DNA from: Tenodera sinensis
Taxonomy: Eukaryota; Arthropoda; Insecta; Mantodea; Mantidae
Assembly (NCBI GenBank): GCA_030765045.1
Contig: CM060974.1
Coordinates: 49,352,839 to 49,416,838, forward strand
Length of the DNA: 64,000 bases
Direction: 5' to 3'
Positions 22,035-31,500 of this stretch are shown here, piece after piece. A model generated the notes under the pieces. That model worked only from the letters and a program-made list of their open reading frames with translations. It ran no database searches and was not told the DNA's origin. The position numbers and the translations under genes are program-made. How positions within the stretch are numbered: the first letter of the stretch is position 1; the number at the start of each line of letters is the position of its first letter.

Positions 22035-23648
22035 TCAAGTGTGCAGAAAATCAGAAGCGTCGAAGCCTGATGCACTGCAGAGCCTTCTTCTGCACCTGAA
22101 GTCGCAGGGACGTCCAGGATGGCTGTTGAAACCATATCTGTTGAAGCGGTCGAATTCTTCCTGAGTCGGTATCCTGCGTTCAGCTGTCTGTGGAGTTGGC
22201 GTTGCTAGTTGAGGCGAAGAGGTCCAGGTCTGTCTGTTGGTTTCTGATGTGAGTATGTCGGTCTGCGTGTAGGCTTCGTGTGTCGTGGTTGCGGTTACAG
22301 TTTGGTTTGCCATTAGTTGTTGAAGTGTATGTTGTATATAGTCCATGGAGGTAGTGGTGTAGTCGTCCAGATTCCAGGTCGTGGTGCAGAGTTTTTCCAG
22401 TATTTTTACTGCTGCGTTGAAGTCGACGTAATTTTGAAGAAGTCGTTGGTGAATTAAAGTGATAGCTTTACTGTGTGTCCTTCGATGAGAGTTGGTTTTC
22501 TTGTTGTTTCTCCGGATGTCTGTGCGAAGTGACGTCAATCGGCCAGTTGTGGAGTTGTGTTGCTTGCGTCCTGCGTCTATGGCGTCTTGCAGTTGAGTTT
22601 GGACAGTAGCAGTAGAGGTGGCTATGGTGGACACGGCAGCAGTGATTTGAAGTAAGGTCTCGTCGATTTTGTCAAGTCTTTGTTGAAGATGATGGACGTC
22701 GTAGCGGATGTCCTCTGTATCGTTCCTGGGCAGTGATGCTCTTGCAGTGGCGGCGACGGTTGGAGTGTGCTGTTGCGCTGGTGAAGATACTGCGTTGGTT
22801 GGTGTTAGACGGCGAGGAGGCTGTGAGACTGCGGTGGCAGGTGCTGGTTGGCGAAGAGGCTGTGAATCTGCGATGGCTGGTGATGGTTGCGAAGACGAAG
22901 CTCTTGGGTAACGTGGGCACTGCGCCTGGCCTGTGAAATGGCCGAAGCCATTACAGGTGGCGCAGTACCGGCGTCTTCTGCGTAGGTCGTGGCTGGTGCA
23001 GTCCTGTGTGAGGCACTGGGCCCCACAATAGTGGCACCTGGGAGCAGCGTTGCATGTGGTGACGTCATGACCATATAGACAGCATCGGCGGCATGGCACT
23101 CGTTTGGTGGTTCTAGCTGGCTCGACGAGCAAGCGCCGCCCGAGTAGGGTTAGACCCGTCCTCAAGGCGGCTTCGCTGTCGGTGATGTCTGCGAAGACGA
23201 TTCGAAGCAGTGGTGAAGGTCCCTGAGAGGTGATGATGCGAGTGGCCCTTACTGCAGAGGGCCACTTCTGTCTTGCCGCGTGTAGTACATGTCTCTCAGG
23301 GATGTCTCGAGGCACTCCTCGTATGATGACACTGGTCCCCTGGAAGGGACCAGAGTGTGCAGGCGGCGATGGTGAGATGTCCGGGAGATGGGCGGTGGAC
23401 TGTGGTGAAGCCGGCAATCCCGGGACTGGCACTCCCACTACCATTCCCGGGGAGCTGACTCTCTGGCTTGGCGATTGGTGCTCTAGCTGCGGTGTAGTGG
23501 CGCTAGGTGTGGCTCCGGACGGAACTACGGCGACTGCGCTGGCTGCCTCAACATTTTCTGGTGTGGCGATGATTTCAGGTTCCCGGGACGATGAGGCTCC
23601 ATTGCCCGGTGTAGACGGCGATTTCCTGCGCTGCTTTCTTCTTCCCAT
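22035..23648 (-). CDS. LINE ORF1 (gag-like), tandem copy 1
   Basis: 537 codons from ATG (MGRRKQRRKSPS...) to the stop after SDFLHT. A basic N-terminus is followed by a Ser/Pro/Thr-rich linker, then a segment typical of LINE gag proteins (GTSVIIRGVPRDIPERHVL) and three Cys/His knuckles at about residues 195-250: CRRCCLYGHDVTTC, CHYCGAQCLTQDC and CATCNGFGHFTGQAQC. A predicted helical region follows. Such proteins package LINE RNA. About 390 bp downstream is a poly(A) tail, with no endonuclease or RT ORF after it. The copy at 24029-25642 is nearly identical. GC content is far above the surrounding DNA. Confidence 0.85.
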   Translation of the reverse strand: MGRRKQRRKSPSTPGNGASSSREPEIIATPENVEAASAVAVVPSGATPSATTPQLEHQSPSQRVSSPGMVVGVPVPGLPASPQSTAHLPDISPSPPAHSGPFQGTSVIIRGVPRDIPERHVLHAARQKWPSAVRATRIITSQGPSPLLRIVFADITDSEAALRTGLTLLGRRLLVEPARTTKRVPCRRCCLYGHDVTTCNAAPRCHYCGAQCLTQDCTSHDLRRRRRYCATCNGFGHFTGQAQCPRYPRASSSQPSPAIADSQPLRQPAPATAVSQPPRRLTPTNAVSSPAQQHTPTVAATARASLPRNDTEDIRYDVHHLQQRLDKIDETLLQITAAVSTIATSTATVQTQLQDAIDAGRKQHNSTTGRLTSLRTDIRRNNKKTNSHRRTHSKAITLIHQRLLQNYVDFNAAVKILEKLCTTTWNLDDYTTTSMDYIQHTLQQLMANQTVTATTTHEAYTQTDILTSETNRQTWTSSPQLATPTPQTAERRIPTQEEFDRFNRYGFNSHPGRPCDFRCRRRLCSASGFDASDFLHT

Positions 23649-24028
23649 TGTGTTGTTCCGCGTGGATTTTTTTTTTTTTTTTTTTTTGAAAGGGGAGACA
23701 GAAAGAGAGTTGGACTGGAGAAAGAGTTGGCTTATTACGCCGGGGTGGGAAAAGGGTTATGGGATGGAGTTTTTCTCGGGGAGGATAAGGGAGAAGTGTA
23801 ACGTAAGTGGGGAGGTACCGCCGAAGCACCCTCGCAGTACGTTGGGGTACAGCCGGTAAAATTACCGGCATCGCATGAGGATTGCCGGGTGACAGTCATG
23901 AACAAGTCCTGACTGTCACACACGGGATGTAGACGTAGGATATGGTTAGGAGTAAGGATTGTTATTTACGGCGGAGGCTGTGTAGAGGGTTCCGAGGAAA
24001 CTGCGATGTCTGCGGTGGCACTTGATTT

Positions 24029-25642
24029 TCAAGTGTGCAGAAAATCAGAAGCGTCGAAGCCTGATGCACTGCAGAGCCTTCTTCTGCACCTGAAGTCGCA
24101 GGGACGTCCAGGATGGCTGTTGAAACCATATCTGTTGAAGCGGTCGAATTCTTCCTGAGTCGGTATCCTGCGTTCAGCTGTCTGTGGAGTTGGCGTTGCT
24201 AGTTGAGGCGAAGAGGTCCAGGTCTGTCTGTTGGTTTCTGATGTGAGTATGTCGGTCTGCGTGTAGGCTTCGTGTGTCGTGGTTGCGGTTACAGTTTGGT
24301 TTGCCATTAGTTGTTGAAGTGTATGTTGTATATAGTCCATGGAGGTAGTGGTGTAGTCGTCCAGATTCCAGGTCGTGGTGCAGAGTTTATCCAGTATTTT
24401 TACTGCTGCGTTGAAGTCGACGTAATTTTGAAGAAGTCGTTGGTGAATTAAAGTGATAGCTTTACTGTGTGTCCTTCGATGAGAGTTGGTTTTCTTGTTG
24501 TTTCTCCGGATGTCTGTGCGAAGTGACGTCAATCGGCCAGTTGTGGAGTTGTGTTGCTTGCGTCCTGTGTCTATGGCGTCTTGCAGTTGAATTTGGACAG
24601 TAGCAGTAGAGGTGGCTATGGTGGACACGGCAGCAGTGATTTGAAGTAAGGTCTCGTCGATTTTGTCAAGTCTTTGTTGAAGATGATGGACGTCGTAGCG
24701 GATGTCCTCTGTATCGTTCCTGGGCAGTGATGCTCTTGCAGTGGCGGCGACGGTTGGAGTGTGCTGTTGCGCTGGTGAAGATACTGCGTTGGTTGGTGTT
24801 AGACGGCGAGGAGGCTGTGAGACTGCGGTGGCAGGTGCTGGTTGGCGAAGAGGCTGTGAATCTGCGATGGCTGGTGATGGTTGCGAAGACGAAGCTCTTG
24901 GGTAACATGGGCACTGCGCCTGGCCTGTGAAATGGCCGAAGCCATTACAGGTGGCGCAGTACCGGCGTCTTCTGCGTAGGTCGTGGCTGGTGCAGTCCTG
25001 TGTGAGGCACTGGGCCCCACAATAGTGGCACCTGGGAGCAGCGTTGCATGTGGTGACGTCATGACCATATAGACAGCATCGGCGGCATGGCACTCGTTTG
25101 GTGGTTCTGGCTGGCTCGACGAGCAAGCGCCGCCCGAGTAGGGTTAGACCCGTCCTCAAGGCGGCTTCGCTGTCGGTGATGTCTGCGAAGACGATTCGAA
25201 GCAGTGGTGAAGGTCCCTGAGAGGTGATGATGCGAGTGGCCCTTACTGCACAGGGCCACTTCTGTCTTGCCGCGTGTAGTACATGTCTCTCAGGGATGTC
25301 TCGAGGCACTCCTCGTATGATGACACTGGTCCCCTGGAAGGGACCAGAGTGTGCAGGCGGCGATGGTGAGATGTCCGGGAGATGGGCGGTAGACTGTGGT
25401 GAAGCCGGCAATCCCGGGACTGGCACTCCCACTACCATTCCCGGGGAGCTGACTCTCTGGCTTGGCGATTGGTGCTCTAGCTGCGGTGTAGTGGCGCTAG
25501 GTGTGACTCCGGACGGAACTACGGCGACTGCGCTGGCTGCCTCAACATTTTCTGGTGTGGCGATGATTTCAGGTTCCCGGGACGATGAGGCTCCATTGCC
25601 CGGTGTAGACGGCGATTTCCTGCGCTGCTTTCTTCTTCCCAT
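24029..25642 (-). CDS. LINE ORF1 (gag-like), tandem copy 2
   Basis: 537 codons, differing from copy 1 by only about six residues (for example V for A near residue 46, C for S in 'KWPCAV', C for R in 'CPCYP', I for T and T for A near the 'QLQDAID' segment, D for E in 'KILDKLC'). Same three zinc knuckles and same 3' untranslated stretch ending in a poly(A) run (plus-strand T run at about 23668-23685). The 5' edge carries a small duplication: the first codons ATGGGAAGAAGAAAG occur twice (25626-25642 and 25661-25677), separated by an ACCCAAGCGGAGACTCGTC spacer. No ORF2 is attached. Confidence 0.85.
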   Translation of the reverse strand: MGRRKQRRKSPSTPGNGASSSREPEIIATPENVEAASAVAVVPSGVTPSATTPQLEHQSPSQRVSSPGMVVGVPVPGLPASPQSTAHLPDISPSPPAHSGPFQGTSVIIRGVPRDIPERHVLHAARQKWPCAVRATRIITSQGPSPLLRIVFADITDSEAALRTGLTLLGRRLLVEPARTTKRVPCRRCCLYGHDVTTCNAAPRCHYCGAQCLTQDCTSHDLRRRRRYCATCNGFGHFTGQAQCPCYPRASSSQPSPAIADSQPLRQPAPATAVSQPPRRLTPTNAVSSPAQQHTPTVAATARASLPRNDTEDIRYDVHHLQQRLDKIDETLLQITAAVSTIATSTATVQIQLQDAIDTGRKQHNSTTGRLTSLRTDIRRNNKKTNSHRRTHSKAITLIHQRLLQNYVDFNAAVKILDKLCTTTWNLDDYTTTSMDYIQHTLQQLMANQTVTATTTHEAYTQTDILTSETNRQTWTSSPQLATPTPQTAERRIPTQEEFDRFNRYGFNSHPGRPCDFRCRRRLCSASGFDASDFLHT

Positions 25643-25796
25643 GACGAGTCTCCGCTTGGGTGCTTTCTTCTTCCCATGACGAGTCTCCGCTTGGGTGAGT
25701 TTTGCTCGGGACTATAGCCATCAGAAACACTGCACAAATTTCGTACCCGCGGGAAAACACTGCAGCCGAGCCTACAGCAGGCCCAATCAGAAACCA

Positions 25797-26222
25797 GTCA
25801 GGAGCTGCAACCTGGTCCGCACAGGAAAACTGCGGAAAAAACTGTAAATAAGTGAAGTGTACAGTGTAGTGAGTGTAAATATGTATATACGAGCGTGTGT
25901 GTGTGTGTGCGTGTGTGAGTGTGATGGGACATATGTGTGGTATGCCCAGGAGTGAATGAGCGAGTGGATGAGTGTATATAAACAAAAAACGATAAAAAAA
26001 AAAAAAGAGACAGATAAACATTGAACATACAAAATAAAACTGTTCTCGGTGGGCTAAAGCTGCCCACTGTATGGGTTTTCAGAAAAAAACAGATAATGAA
26101 TTAACTTGTAAAAAATGTAAATATTATAATTAATGTTAATTTGAGCCTGTAAGCCGGGCCCTTTTGTACCGGCACCAGGCAAATGTGTCTTCTTCAATAA
26201 AATAAATAAGTTTAAATAAGTT
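25797..26222 (+). mobile_element. 3' untranslated end of a Jockey-like LINE
   Basis: Collinear with the minus-strand 3' regions of the LINE copies at 39853-40480 and 42368-42860. Shared landmarks: GT-rich repeats, 'gtgatgggacatatgtgtgg', 'cactgtatgggtttt', 'gccgggccc' and 'taccggcacc', and a tail of AATAAATAAG-type repeats. A heavily 5'-truncated copy inserted in the right arm of PLE-D. Confidence 0.7.
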
Positions 26223-26236
26223 TTTCCATCATTTTA

Positions 26237-26280
26237 GTCCTGAAGATGGCCATGGAGAGTATAATGGCCGAAAGCTCGAC
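26237..26280 (+). ncRNA. Hammerhead-ribozyme-like motif (PLE-D right end)
   Basis: Identical to the left-end motif but on the plus strand: CTGAAGA at 26240-26246, GGCCAT 26248-26253 pairing with ATGGCC 26264-26269, GAAA 26270-26273, TC at 26276-26277, and stem I GTC 26237-26239 with GAC 26278-26280. It is 6 bp from the TSD, so the terminus is cut just after the motif. Confidence 0.55.
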
Positions 26281-26282
26281 CT

Positions 26283-27280
26283 TCATATGTTTGTTATATG
26301 TTTTTTCCAACTTAGCTTTCTGTCGAAAGTGATGCCTAAGTATTTGGCATCATCAACTGCTTTGAGTGGTTTACCATTATAATTTATGTTAATATTAACT
26401 GGTTTGTATTTTAGTGTAAATAATTCATAATTTGTTTTTTCCACATTGATAGTCATGAGGTTTTTGGAGCTCCATTCATGTACTTTGTTTAGGGCTGTTT
26501 CTATTCTGTCTCTAATTAACTCAGGTTTTTTTGGAGAGCCTGAAGTCCAAATGACTACATCGTCAGCAAATAAAGCAATTTTGGTTTCTAAAGTTTTTAT
26601 TATTGATGGAAGGTCATTTATATATATGTTAAAGAGTGTTGTGCTCAGAACAGCACCTTGTGGAAGTCCTCGGTGTGTTTGTTTATATTTGGAAATGTAT
26701 GTATTATATTTTGTGGCACAAAATCTTTTTGAAATAAACTGAGTTATCCATTTAAGCATATTACTTTTCACACCTATTGATTGCAACTTCTCAATTAATT
26801 TGTTTCTCCAGACTGTCATATGCTGATTTAAAATCAATGAAAACTGCCAAAGTGTCCTCCTTTCTATTGAAAGCTTCCTTGTTGTCTTGGCTTAGTAGGA
26901 GTATATTTTCACTTGTACTATGATTCTGTCTGAAGCCGGTCTGTGAACTATTAATTAAGTTGTAATATTCTAGGAACCAGGTAAATCTAGATGCCACCAT
27001 TCTTTCCATCACTTTTGCAATAACACTGGTCAAAGATATTGGTCTGAAACTATTAATATTGTTTGAAGGTTTGTTTTTCTTTAAAATCGGGATGATAATG
27101 GCTTTTTTCCAGTCGGAGGGTACAGTCATTCTTCAACATGTGCTATACAGTTTAAGTAGGATTTCTTTTCCTTTCCTGCCAAGGTGTTTAATAAACTCTG
27201 GGTGGATCTTGTCAGGTCCTGAAGATTTTTTGTTCTGTAATTGTTCTATTGCTAAATCCACTAACGAGGCATCACCCCAT
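26283..27280 (-). pseudogene. I-like LINE reverse transcriptase fragment
   Basis: Reads from SSGPDKIHPEFIK near 27230, through a stop at about 27130, then PSDWKKAIIIPILKKNK, FRPISLTSV, SQTGFRQNHST and FIDFKSAYDS. After a one-base shift near 26818 it continues with HRGLPQGAVLS, the catalytic FADDVV and AKYLGITFDRKLSWKKH. Motif order and spacing fit LINE RTs with a YADD-type centre (here FADD). It is interrupted at 26287 by the TSD of the PLE-type insertion. Confidence 0.8.
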
Positions 27281-27281
27281 A

Positions 27282-27521
27282 TTAGATGTCAAAACATATA
27301 CTGTTTAAATAATGAGGCTTCCTCCTTGCCCTGTCATTTGCAAGTAAGTTTATGAGTTCATCATAATCCATTTTCACTGTTAAATCCGATTCAATTGCAA
27401 GAACCCCAAGATAACTAAGATGATCCTTCACTTGTGATGTTCTTAAATAATTATTTATGCGTCTTAGAGCAGAAAATGAACTCTCAGTTGAGCAGTTGGA
27501 ACGAACGATACTGAGCCGCAC
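27282..27521 (-). pseudogene. hAT transposase C-terminal dimerisation fragment
   Basis: The minus strand encodes NCSTESSFSALRRINNYLRT and later DYDELINLLANDRARRK, the characteristic hAT C-terminal dimerisation block ('(S/A)..ERSFS.L.RIK..LR'). Only about 80 codons survive. It sits immediately right of the I-like LINE insertion and near the right hAT terminus, as expected for a transposase encoded on the minus strand of this shell. Confidence 0.75.
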
Positions 27522-28149
27522 TAAGTCTCTTTCTATCTGTTATTTTATTCAGTGACAATCGACACTGAAACTGAGAAAACGAAAGAAAATGTGATAAAAC
27601 AGTTCAAAAACTTAAAATATTCAAACATAACCTACTACTTCATTTTGCCGGAATGTTGAATCATTAAATATAAAATAACTCAATATAATTACAATAATAA
27701 TAATTCCTGTTCATTACCTCAGCTAACAATATACAGAAAATTAACGTTAATGAATAACAACATACACTTCTTGATCTTACAGGATTTTGGTGTGTTAATC
27801 GATCCTCACTATTGGAATGCGTTTCGCTTTGTCTCCGCTACGTGCACATAGCGTGCAAACTAAACAGCATAGCCAACATGCGTGAATTAATATTCATCTG
27901 CGAGCGGAAAATTCAAATAAACCTGATGTTTTATGTCTATGCTTTTTTATTTATTTATTTACTTATTTTGTGCAGCTTTTCAGCAATTTTGCTGCCCCTT
28001 AAAGTGTGCCGCCCTGGGCAGTTGTCCGGTTTGCCCTGCCGTAAATACGGGTATAACTTAGACAATGGATGTGTTTTACTGACCATATCCATATAGGAGT
28101 AGTGCCTGAAATAAGTGGACATACTAGGGACTTAAAGAGCAGAGCTGAA
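27522..28149. other. Right flank of the hAT shell, mostly non-coding
   Basis: AT-rich. A segment of about 45 bp at 27816-27862 (TTTGTCTCCGCTACGTGC) is shared in reverse with 52552-52596 in a SINE-3 copy. The hAT right terminus is at about 28049. Nothing else seen. Confidence 0.45.
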
Positions 28150-28760
28150 CATTCTAGAACAAGTTTTGAATGTCTGTTAATTATGGATACAGTTTAATAA
28201 GTCTGGTATTGGCAAGTTGGTAACTGTTGCGGTGTGAGAGATATGGACAATAAGGTGTGAAGAAATACTCCAAGATATTTCACTGCCTTCTCTGCGGAAA
28301 GCCATACTAGATCATTATTAAGAAAATATTTTGGAGGTGGACCATGAAGGGGTTTTAGTGAGAAGATTTTAATTTTGGTTTTGTTGATATTTAACATAAT
28401 ATGCCGAGTAGTGAACCATTCAGTGAGAAGAGAAAAGGATGGCCTAGTTAGTTTTCATATGTCCATGTTGTCCGCATGCATAGCAACAGAGATGTTTTGC
28501 TGAAACTCCAGCTGAAATTTTTCTAGGGGTTAATGTATAACTATCATGACATATTATAAATTGGTGGTTTGTTAAAAAGCTGGTAACAATCTTAATAATG
28601 TAATTAGGAGTTCCAGTTCTGTATAGTTTTAAAAGCAATTCATAATGCCCAAACAATGTCAAATGCTTGTGCAACATTGAGGAAAAACATTTACAGTGTT
28701 ATTCTTTCTTTCAAAACCTTTTCTGAATTTGGTATGCCAATTGTTGTAGAAAGGTGTTTG
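28150..28760 (-). pseudogene. LINE reverse-transcriptase relic
   Basis: On the minus strand: NVAQAFDIVW (expected 'D...AFD..W'), LLLKLYRTGTPNYIIKIV, then ISAGVSAKHL (degraded 'AGVPQGS.LSP'), MHADNMDI (degraded YADD) and VKYLGVFLHT (thumb). Frameshifts and catalytic changes show it is dead. Jockey/CR1-type by motif style. Confidence 0.6.
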
Positions 28761-29212
28761 AGATAGTTGATTTACGACTTTTGATAAAGTTCATATTAGA
28801 TGTCTATTTCGTCACTTACAAGGCTGTTTGTTTCAAATGTCCCCATAATAAGAGGCAAGAACACTGCATTTTGATTAGGAGAGTCTTTGCGCAGTGCAGG
28901 GGTGATAGTTGGTTCTCAGAGAATCCATTTTGTAGCGTGCTAGAGGGAGTTGTAATTTGAAGGAGAAGATGAACAGCTTTGATATGAATTAAAATAATGC
29001 TGTTTAATTCAATTCTAGCCATCCATATACAACCATTGATCTTTATTCACATGCATGGTTGCCTGTGGGATTCTCTTTCTCTTCTAATCGTATACTTTTC
29101 TCATATGAGCTTGATAGTATGCAATGGTTAAAAGAGTTCATTTCAGCATTGTGCTGGATTATGTGAATAAAAAATGGGTTCATTTGGGGTTGAAATGTGT
29201 AGACCGTAATTA
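28761..29212. other. No recognisable gene
   Basis: Short frames only; may include further decayed LINE sequence, but no motif can be supported. Confidence 0.4.
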
Positions 29213-30062
29213 CGAGGGTATTTCCAAAAATAATGCCTCCGATTTTTATTCATGGAAACTACAGGAGATACGTAAATCACAACATTACAGTTAAATAGAG
29301 CAATATTTCAGCTGTAGATTGTCATTTTTCCACGTACTCATCACCATCTGTTATGCACTTTTGTCAACGATGAACCAGAGCCTGCATGCCACGCTTGTAA
29401 AAAACTGTACCAGTTGAGGCTAACCACTTTCTGACAGCTTTGACAACAGCATCCGAGTCTAAAATGTTTGCCATGTAGTCCACTTTCAGAGGCCCAAAGA
29501 GATGGAAGTCTGATGGTGCTAAATCTGCACTGTACGGTTGATGTGACAAGACAATCCAGCCAAACTTTGCAATCAGTTGCGTGATCACAAAACTGGTGTG
29601 GGGCCTGGCATTATCATGTTGCAGGTGAAAGTTGATCTTCTTCTCTAGCCTTACTCTGAAATTTGGGCTTTCAGCTTAGTCAGTGTCATCTTGTAGTGTG
29701 TTGAATTGACAGTTGCTCCAGGTTTCAGGACATCCAAAAGAACCACACCCTGGTTATCCCAGGAGACTCTACATATCACTTTGCCTGTAGATGCCTATGT
29801 TTTGAATTTCTTCCTTGTCGGAGAATTCTCATGCTGTCATTCCATGGACTGTCTCTGGCTCATAGTGGTGACACCATGTCTCATCTCCAGTGACGATCCT
29901 ATTCACAAATTGTCACTTTCAGCTTCGTATAGGTCCTGACAAATTTCCATTCAGTGATTTTTTGTTCTTCTGTAAGCATCCGCTGCACCCATCTTGCACA
30001 GACTTTGCAATAACTAAGATGTTCCAACATTGTTTCCAAGATGTTACAGCTGACATTAATAT
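29213..30062 (-). mobile_element. mariner transposon relic 2
   Basis: Terminus TACGAGGGTATTTCCAAAAA at 29213-29232. The minus strand encodes DETWCHHYEPE near 29880, NFHLQHDNARPHTS near 29600, then QPYSADLAPSDFHLFGPLK at 29535-29480 (the DD34D 'YSPDLAPSDF' block with P changed to A) and ends in RGMQALVHR (from 29364). Several stops and frameshifts interrupt the upstream half. The 5' end merges with PLE relic 3. Confidence 0.8.
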
Positions 30063-30450
30063 GATTTGAAGCTTTCCTGGCGACGAACATATTCAAGATG
30101 TTCTCGGGCTTCTAGCTAGGTGTAGTGATGCATAGCCATCGACATTTCGGGAGTGTACATCTCTCCCATCATCAGGATGATGAATGACTAACAAGAGTGA
30201 AGGGACCAGTATATGTACTGTCTGTTAGTACGTACCGAGTAGAAAACACCCAGTCTAATGTGGAGGTGGTTCACCGCTCTGTTGGAATCTGTGTTTTCTG
30301 AGTCGGTCGATTTCCAACTTTAAGGCTGGTTTCCAGGAGGAACTAAACTGCAATCTAGCATCCCGGTTCAGTGTGTTCTTCTCGGAGGAGATGGAGAGAG
30401 CCTCCTTAACCTTTCGTTCCCATAAACCACTACATTTTGCCACAATGGTC
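30063..30450 (-). mobile_element. PLE relic 3: endonuclease tail and terminal region
   Basis: On the minus strand, 30443-30255 encodes LWERKVKEALSISSEKNTLN followed by RDARLQFSS, the conserved C-terminal tail after the GIY-YIG domain in PLE proteins ('W..R..EA..I......LNRD.G...S'). A non-coding terminal region follows with a hammerhead-like motif (30180-30136), and the end carries the GAAAGCTTCAAATC motif at 30075-30062 also seen at the left end of PLE-D. 5'-truncated. Confidence 0.75.
30136..30180 (-). ncRNA. Hammerhead-ribozyme-like motif (PLE relic 3)
   Basis: Minus strand: stem I UCAUC/GAUGG (5 bp with one G-U), box CUGAUGA (canonical, plus 30169-30175), extra U, stem II GGGAG/CUCCC with loop AGAUGUACA, GAAA, UG, then UC. 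This is the best conserved of the motifs in the window. It carries the same extra U as the others. Confidence 0.6.
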
Positions 30451-30696
30451 GTTTTTTTTTAAGTTAGCCACAGAGCAATTATCGGTTGTGCTTTCAGTTT
30501 AGGCTTCTGGAGTTATCAAAAGAGTCATCAATGTTTGATAATATTTTAAATCTATTCTGGGTAGGAGTTGTGAGAATGAATGATCCCATAGGTGCATTGT
30601 TATCAGTGACTGAATGCTTGTTATTCTGTGTACAGAACAAATAAGACAATGAAAAGCAGGAATAACTTATGTCTTTCAGCAGTAGTATATAAGGTA

Positions 30697-31500
30697 TACA
30701 AGGGGAGACCCAAGAATAACCAGAAGTTAAATGTTGTACACATACTTTGTAGCTAGGAGTTGTGCTGCTAGGTGCTGTTAGTTTGGTATCTTTGGCATCC
30801 GTTAGTAGGCTGGAATCAGTCTTGAGTTAAGTGGTTTGTGTGTGGTGTTTTGTTTGCGTTCCTGTTTAAACCCTTCGGTGATTAATGAGATGGCTGACTA
30901 CTAACAACAAGAGTGTGAAATTTTGTTTTCTGTTAGGAAGAACTGCAGCCTAGACCATTAGGGTACTTCGACAAGCCTTTAATAATGATACTATGGTGAA
31001 AACACAGGTCTATGAGTGGTTTGTCCCAAGTTTCTCAGGAACCCAATGCATCATGGAGCGCGGTCCAGCAAATTGTAACTGGCTTGTACATGAGATGGTG
31101 TCTGCAAAATTTGTTCCTTGCTTGCTCACTGAAGACCAAAGATAAGACTGCATGAAAGTTTGCCACGACTTGAAGAGTGAAGTGCAGAACGATCCACATT
31201 TTTTTAAAAGATTGTGATTGTGGATGGCTGTTGCTGCAGTTTTTCCTAACCAAAGACAAAATTTCACACAGACTCTGTTTCTAGTCGAACATTTCGTTAG
31301 TCGCCAAAGGGTTTAAACTGGAACGCAAGCAACAAAGCACCACAAACAAACCACTTAACTCAGACTGACGCCAGCTTACTAACGTATGCGGGAGACTCCA
31401 AACTAACACCACCTAACAGCAGAACTTGTGAGTACAAAGTATGCACACTGCAATAGTTTGATTGTGGTTATTTATGAGTCCCCTCATATACTTGAATATT
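30697..31500. mobile_element. Fold-back mariner with long inverted repeats
   Basis: The two halves are imperfect inverted repeats of about 200 bp (30697-30910 and 31290-31500), sharing for example 'agttaagtggtttgt' and 'tttaaaccctt'. Adjoining each arm is the same mariner N-terminal helix-turn-helix coding start: on plus, NDTMVKTQVYEWF near 30990; on minus, VKFCLWLGKTAATAI near 31265. No catalytic domain remains. It is probably a non-autonomous palindrome made from two mariner 5' ends. Confidence 0.65.

Larger units (their letters stand above)
21704..25690 (-). repeat. Tandem pair of ORF1-only units (about 1,994-bp period)
   Basis: Corresponding bases of the two units are exactly 1,994 bp apart (ORF ends 22035 and 24029; ORF starts 23648 and 25642). 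Each unit is ORF1 + about 300 bp 3' region + poly(A), and each tail is followed on the minus strand by TCCACGCGGAAC. The left unit lacks the 'gaaaggggagacagaaagag' 3' segment present in the right unit and has a longer interrupted A tail. This looks like retrotransposed half-LINE units repeatedly inserted at the same target, or a tandem duplication. Confidence 0.75.
21334..26286. mobile_element. PLE-type insertion D with inverted ends
   Basis: A 4,953-bp block flanked by a perfect 15-bp TSD inside the I-like LINE RT. Both ends carry the same sequence of about 66 bp in inverted orientation (21401-21467 minus and 26220-26286 plus), each holding a hammerhead-like hairpin. A second inverted pair of 88 bp lies further in (21531-21618 and 25709-25796). 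Only the left end extends to the terminal motif GAAGCTTTCACGGCG (21345); the right end stops short of it. No PLE RT or GIY-YIG remains inside; the interior is occupied by two ORF1 units and a Jockey 3' untranslated fragment. Confidence 0.75.
19962..27285 (-). mobile_element. I-like LINE, interrupted by a PLE-type insertion
   Basis: On the minus strand, RT (about 27280-26287) continues after the insertion into thumb and RNase H (21333-19974), and ends in an AAC-rich tail at 19978-19962. The reading frame joins exactly across the 15-bp TSD ATGTTTGTTATATGT (21319-21333 and 26287-26301): HITNI before it and SEKVEKKL after it. It is 5'-truncated within the RT. Damage includes a stop near 27130, a one-base frameshift near 26818 and a stop (expected W) at 20019-20021. 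It lies inside the hAT shell. Confidence 0.85.
19647..28049. mobile_element. hAT transposon shell with nested insertions
   Basis: The left end begins CAGGCCCGAATTTAGGACC at 19647, and the right end ends GCCCTGCCGTAAATAC at 28048. Reverse-complemented, the right end gives GTATTTACGGCAGGGC, an imperfect TIR match. An 8-9-bp TSD (GGGTATAAC) flanks both sides at 19638-19646 and 28049-28057. hAT elements make 8-bp TSDs and often start CAGGG. The right tip appears to have lost a few bases. The only surviving transposase is the C-terminal dimerisation segment at 27282-27521. Most of the 8.4 kb is later insertions. Confidence 0.7.

Noticed and set aside
22672..25259. Several 60-150-codon ORFs overlapping the two gag-like genes on other frames and strands
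   Set aside because: They mirror the GC-rich ORF1 copies, are duplicated with them, and show no domain.
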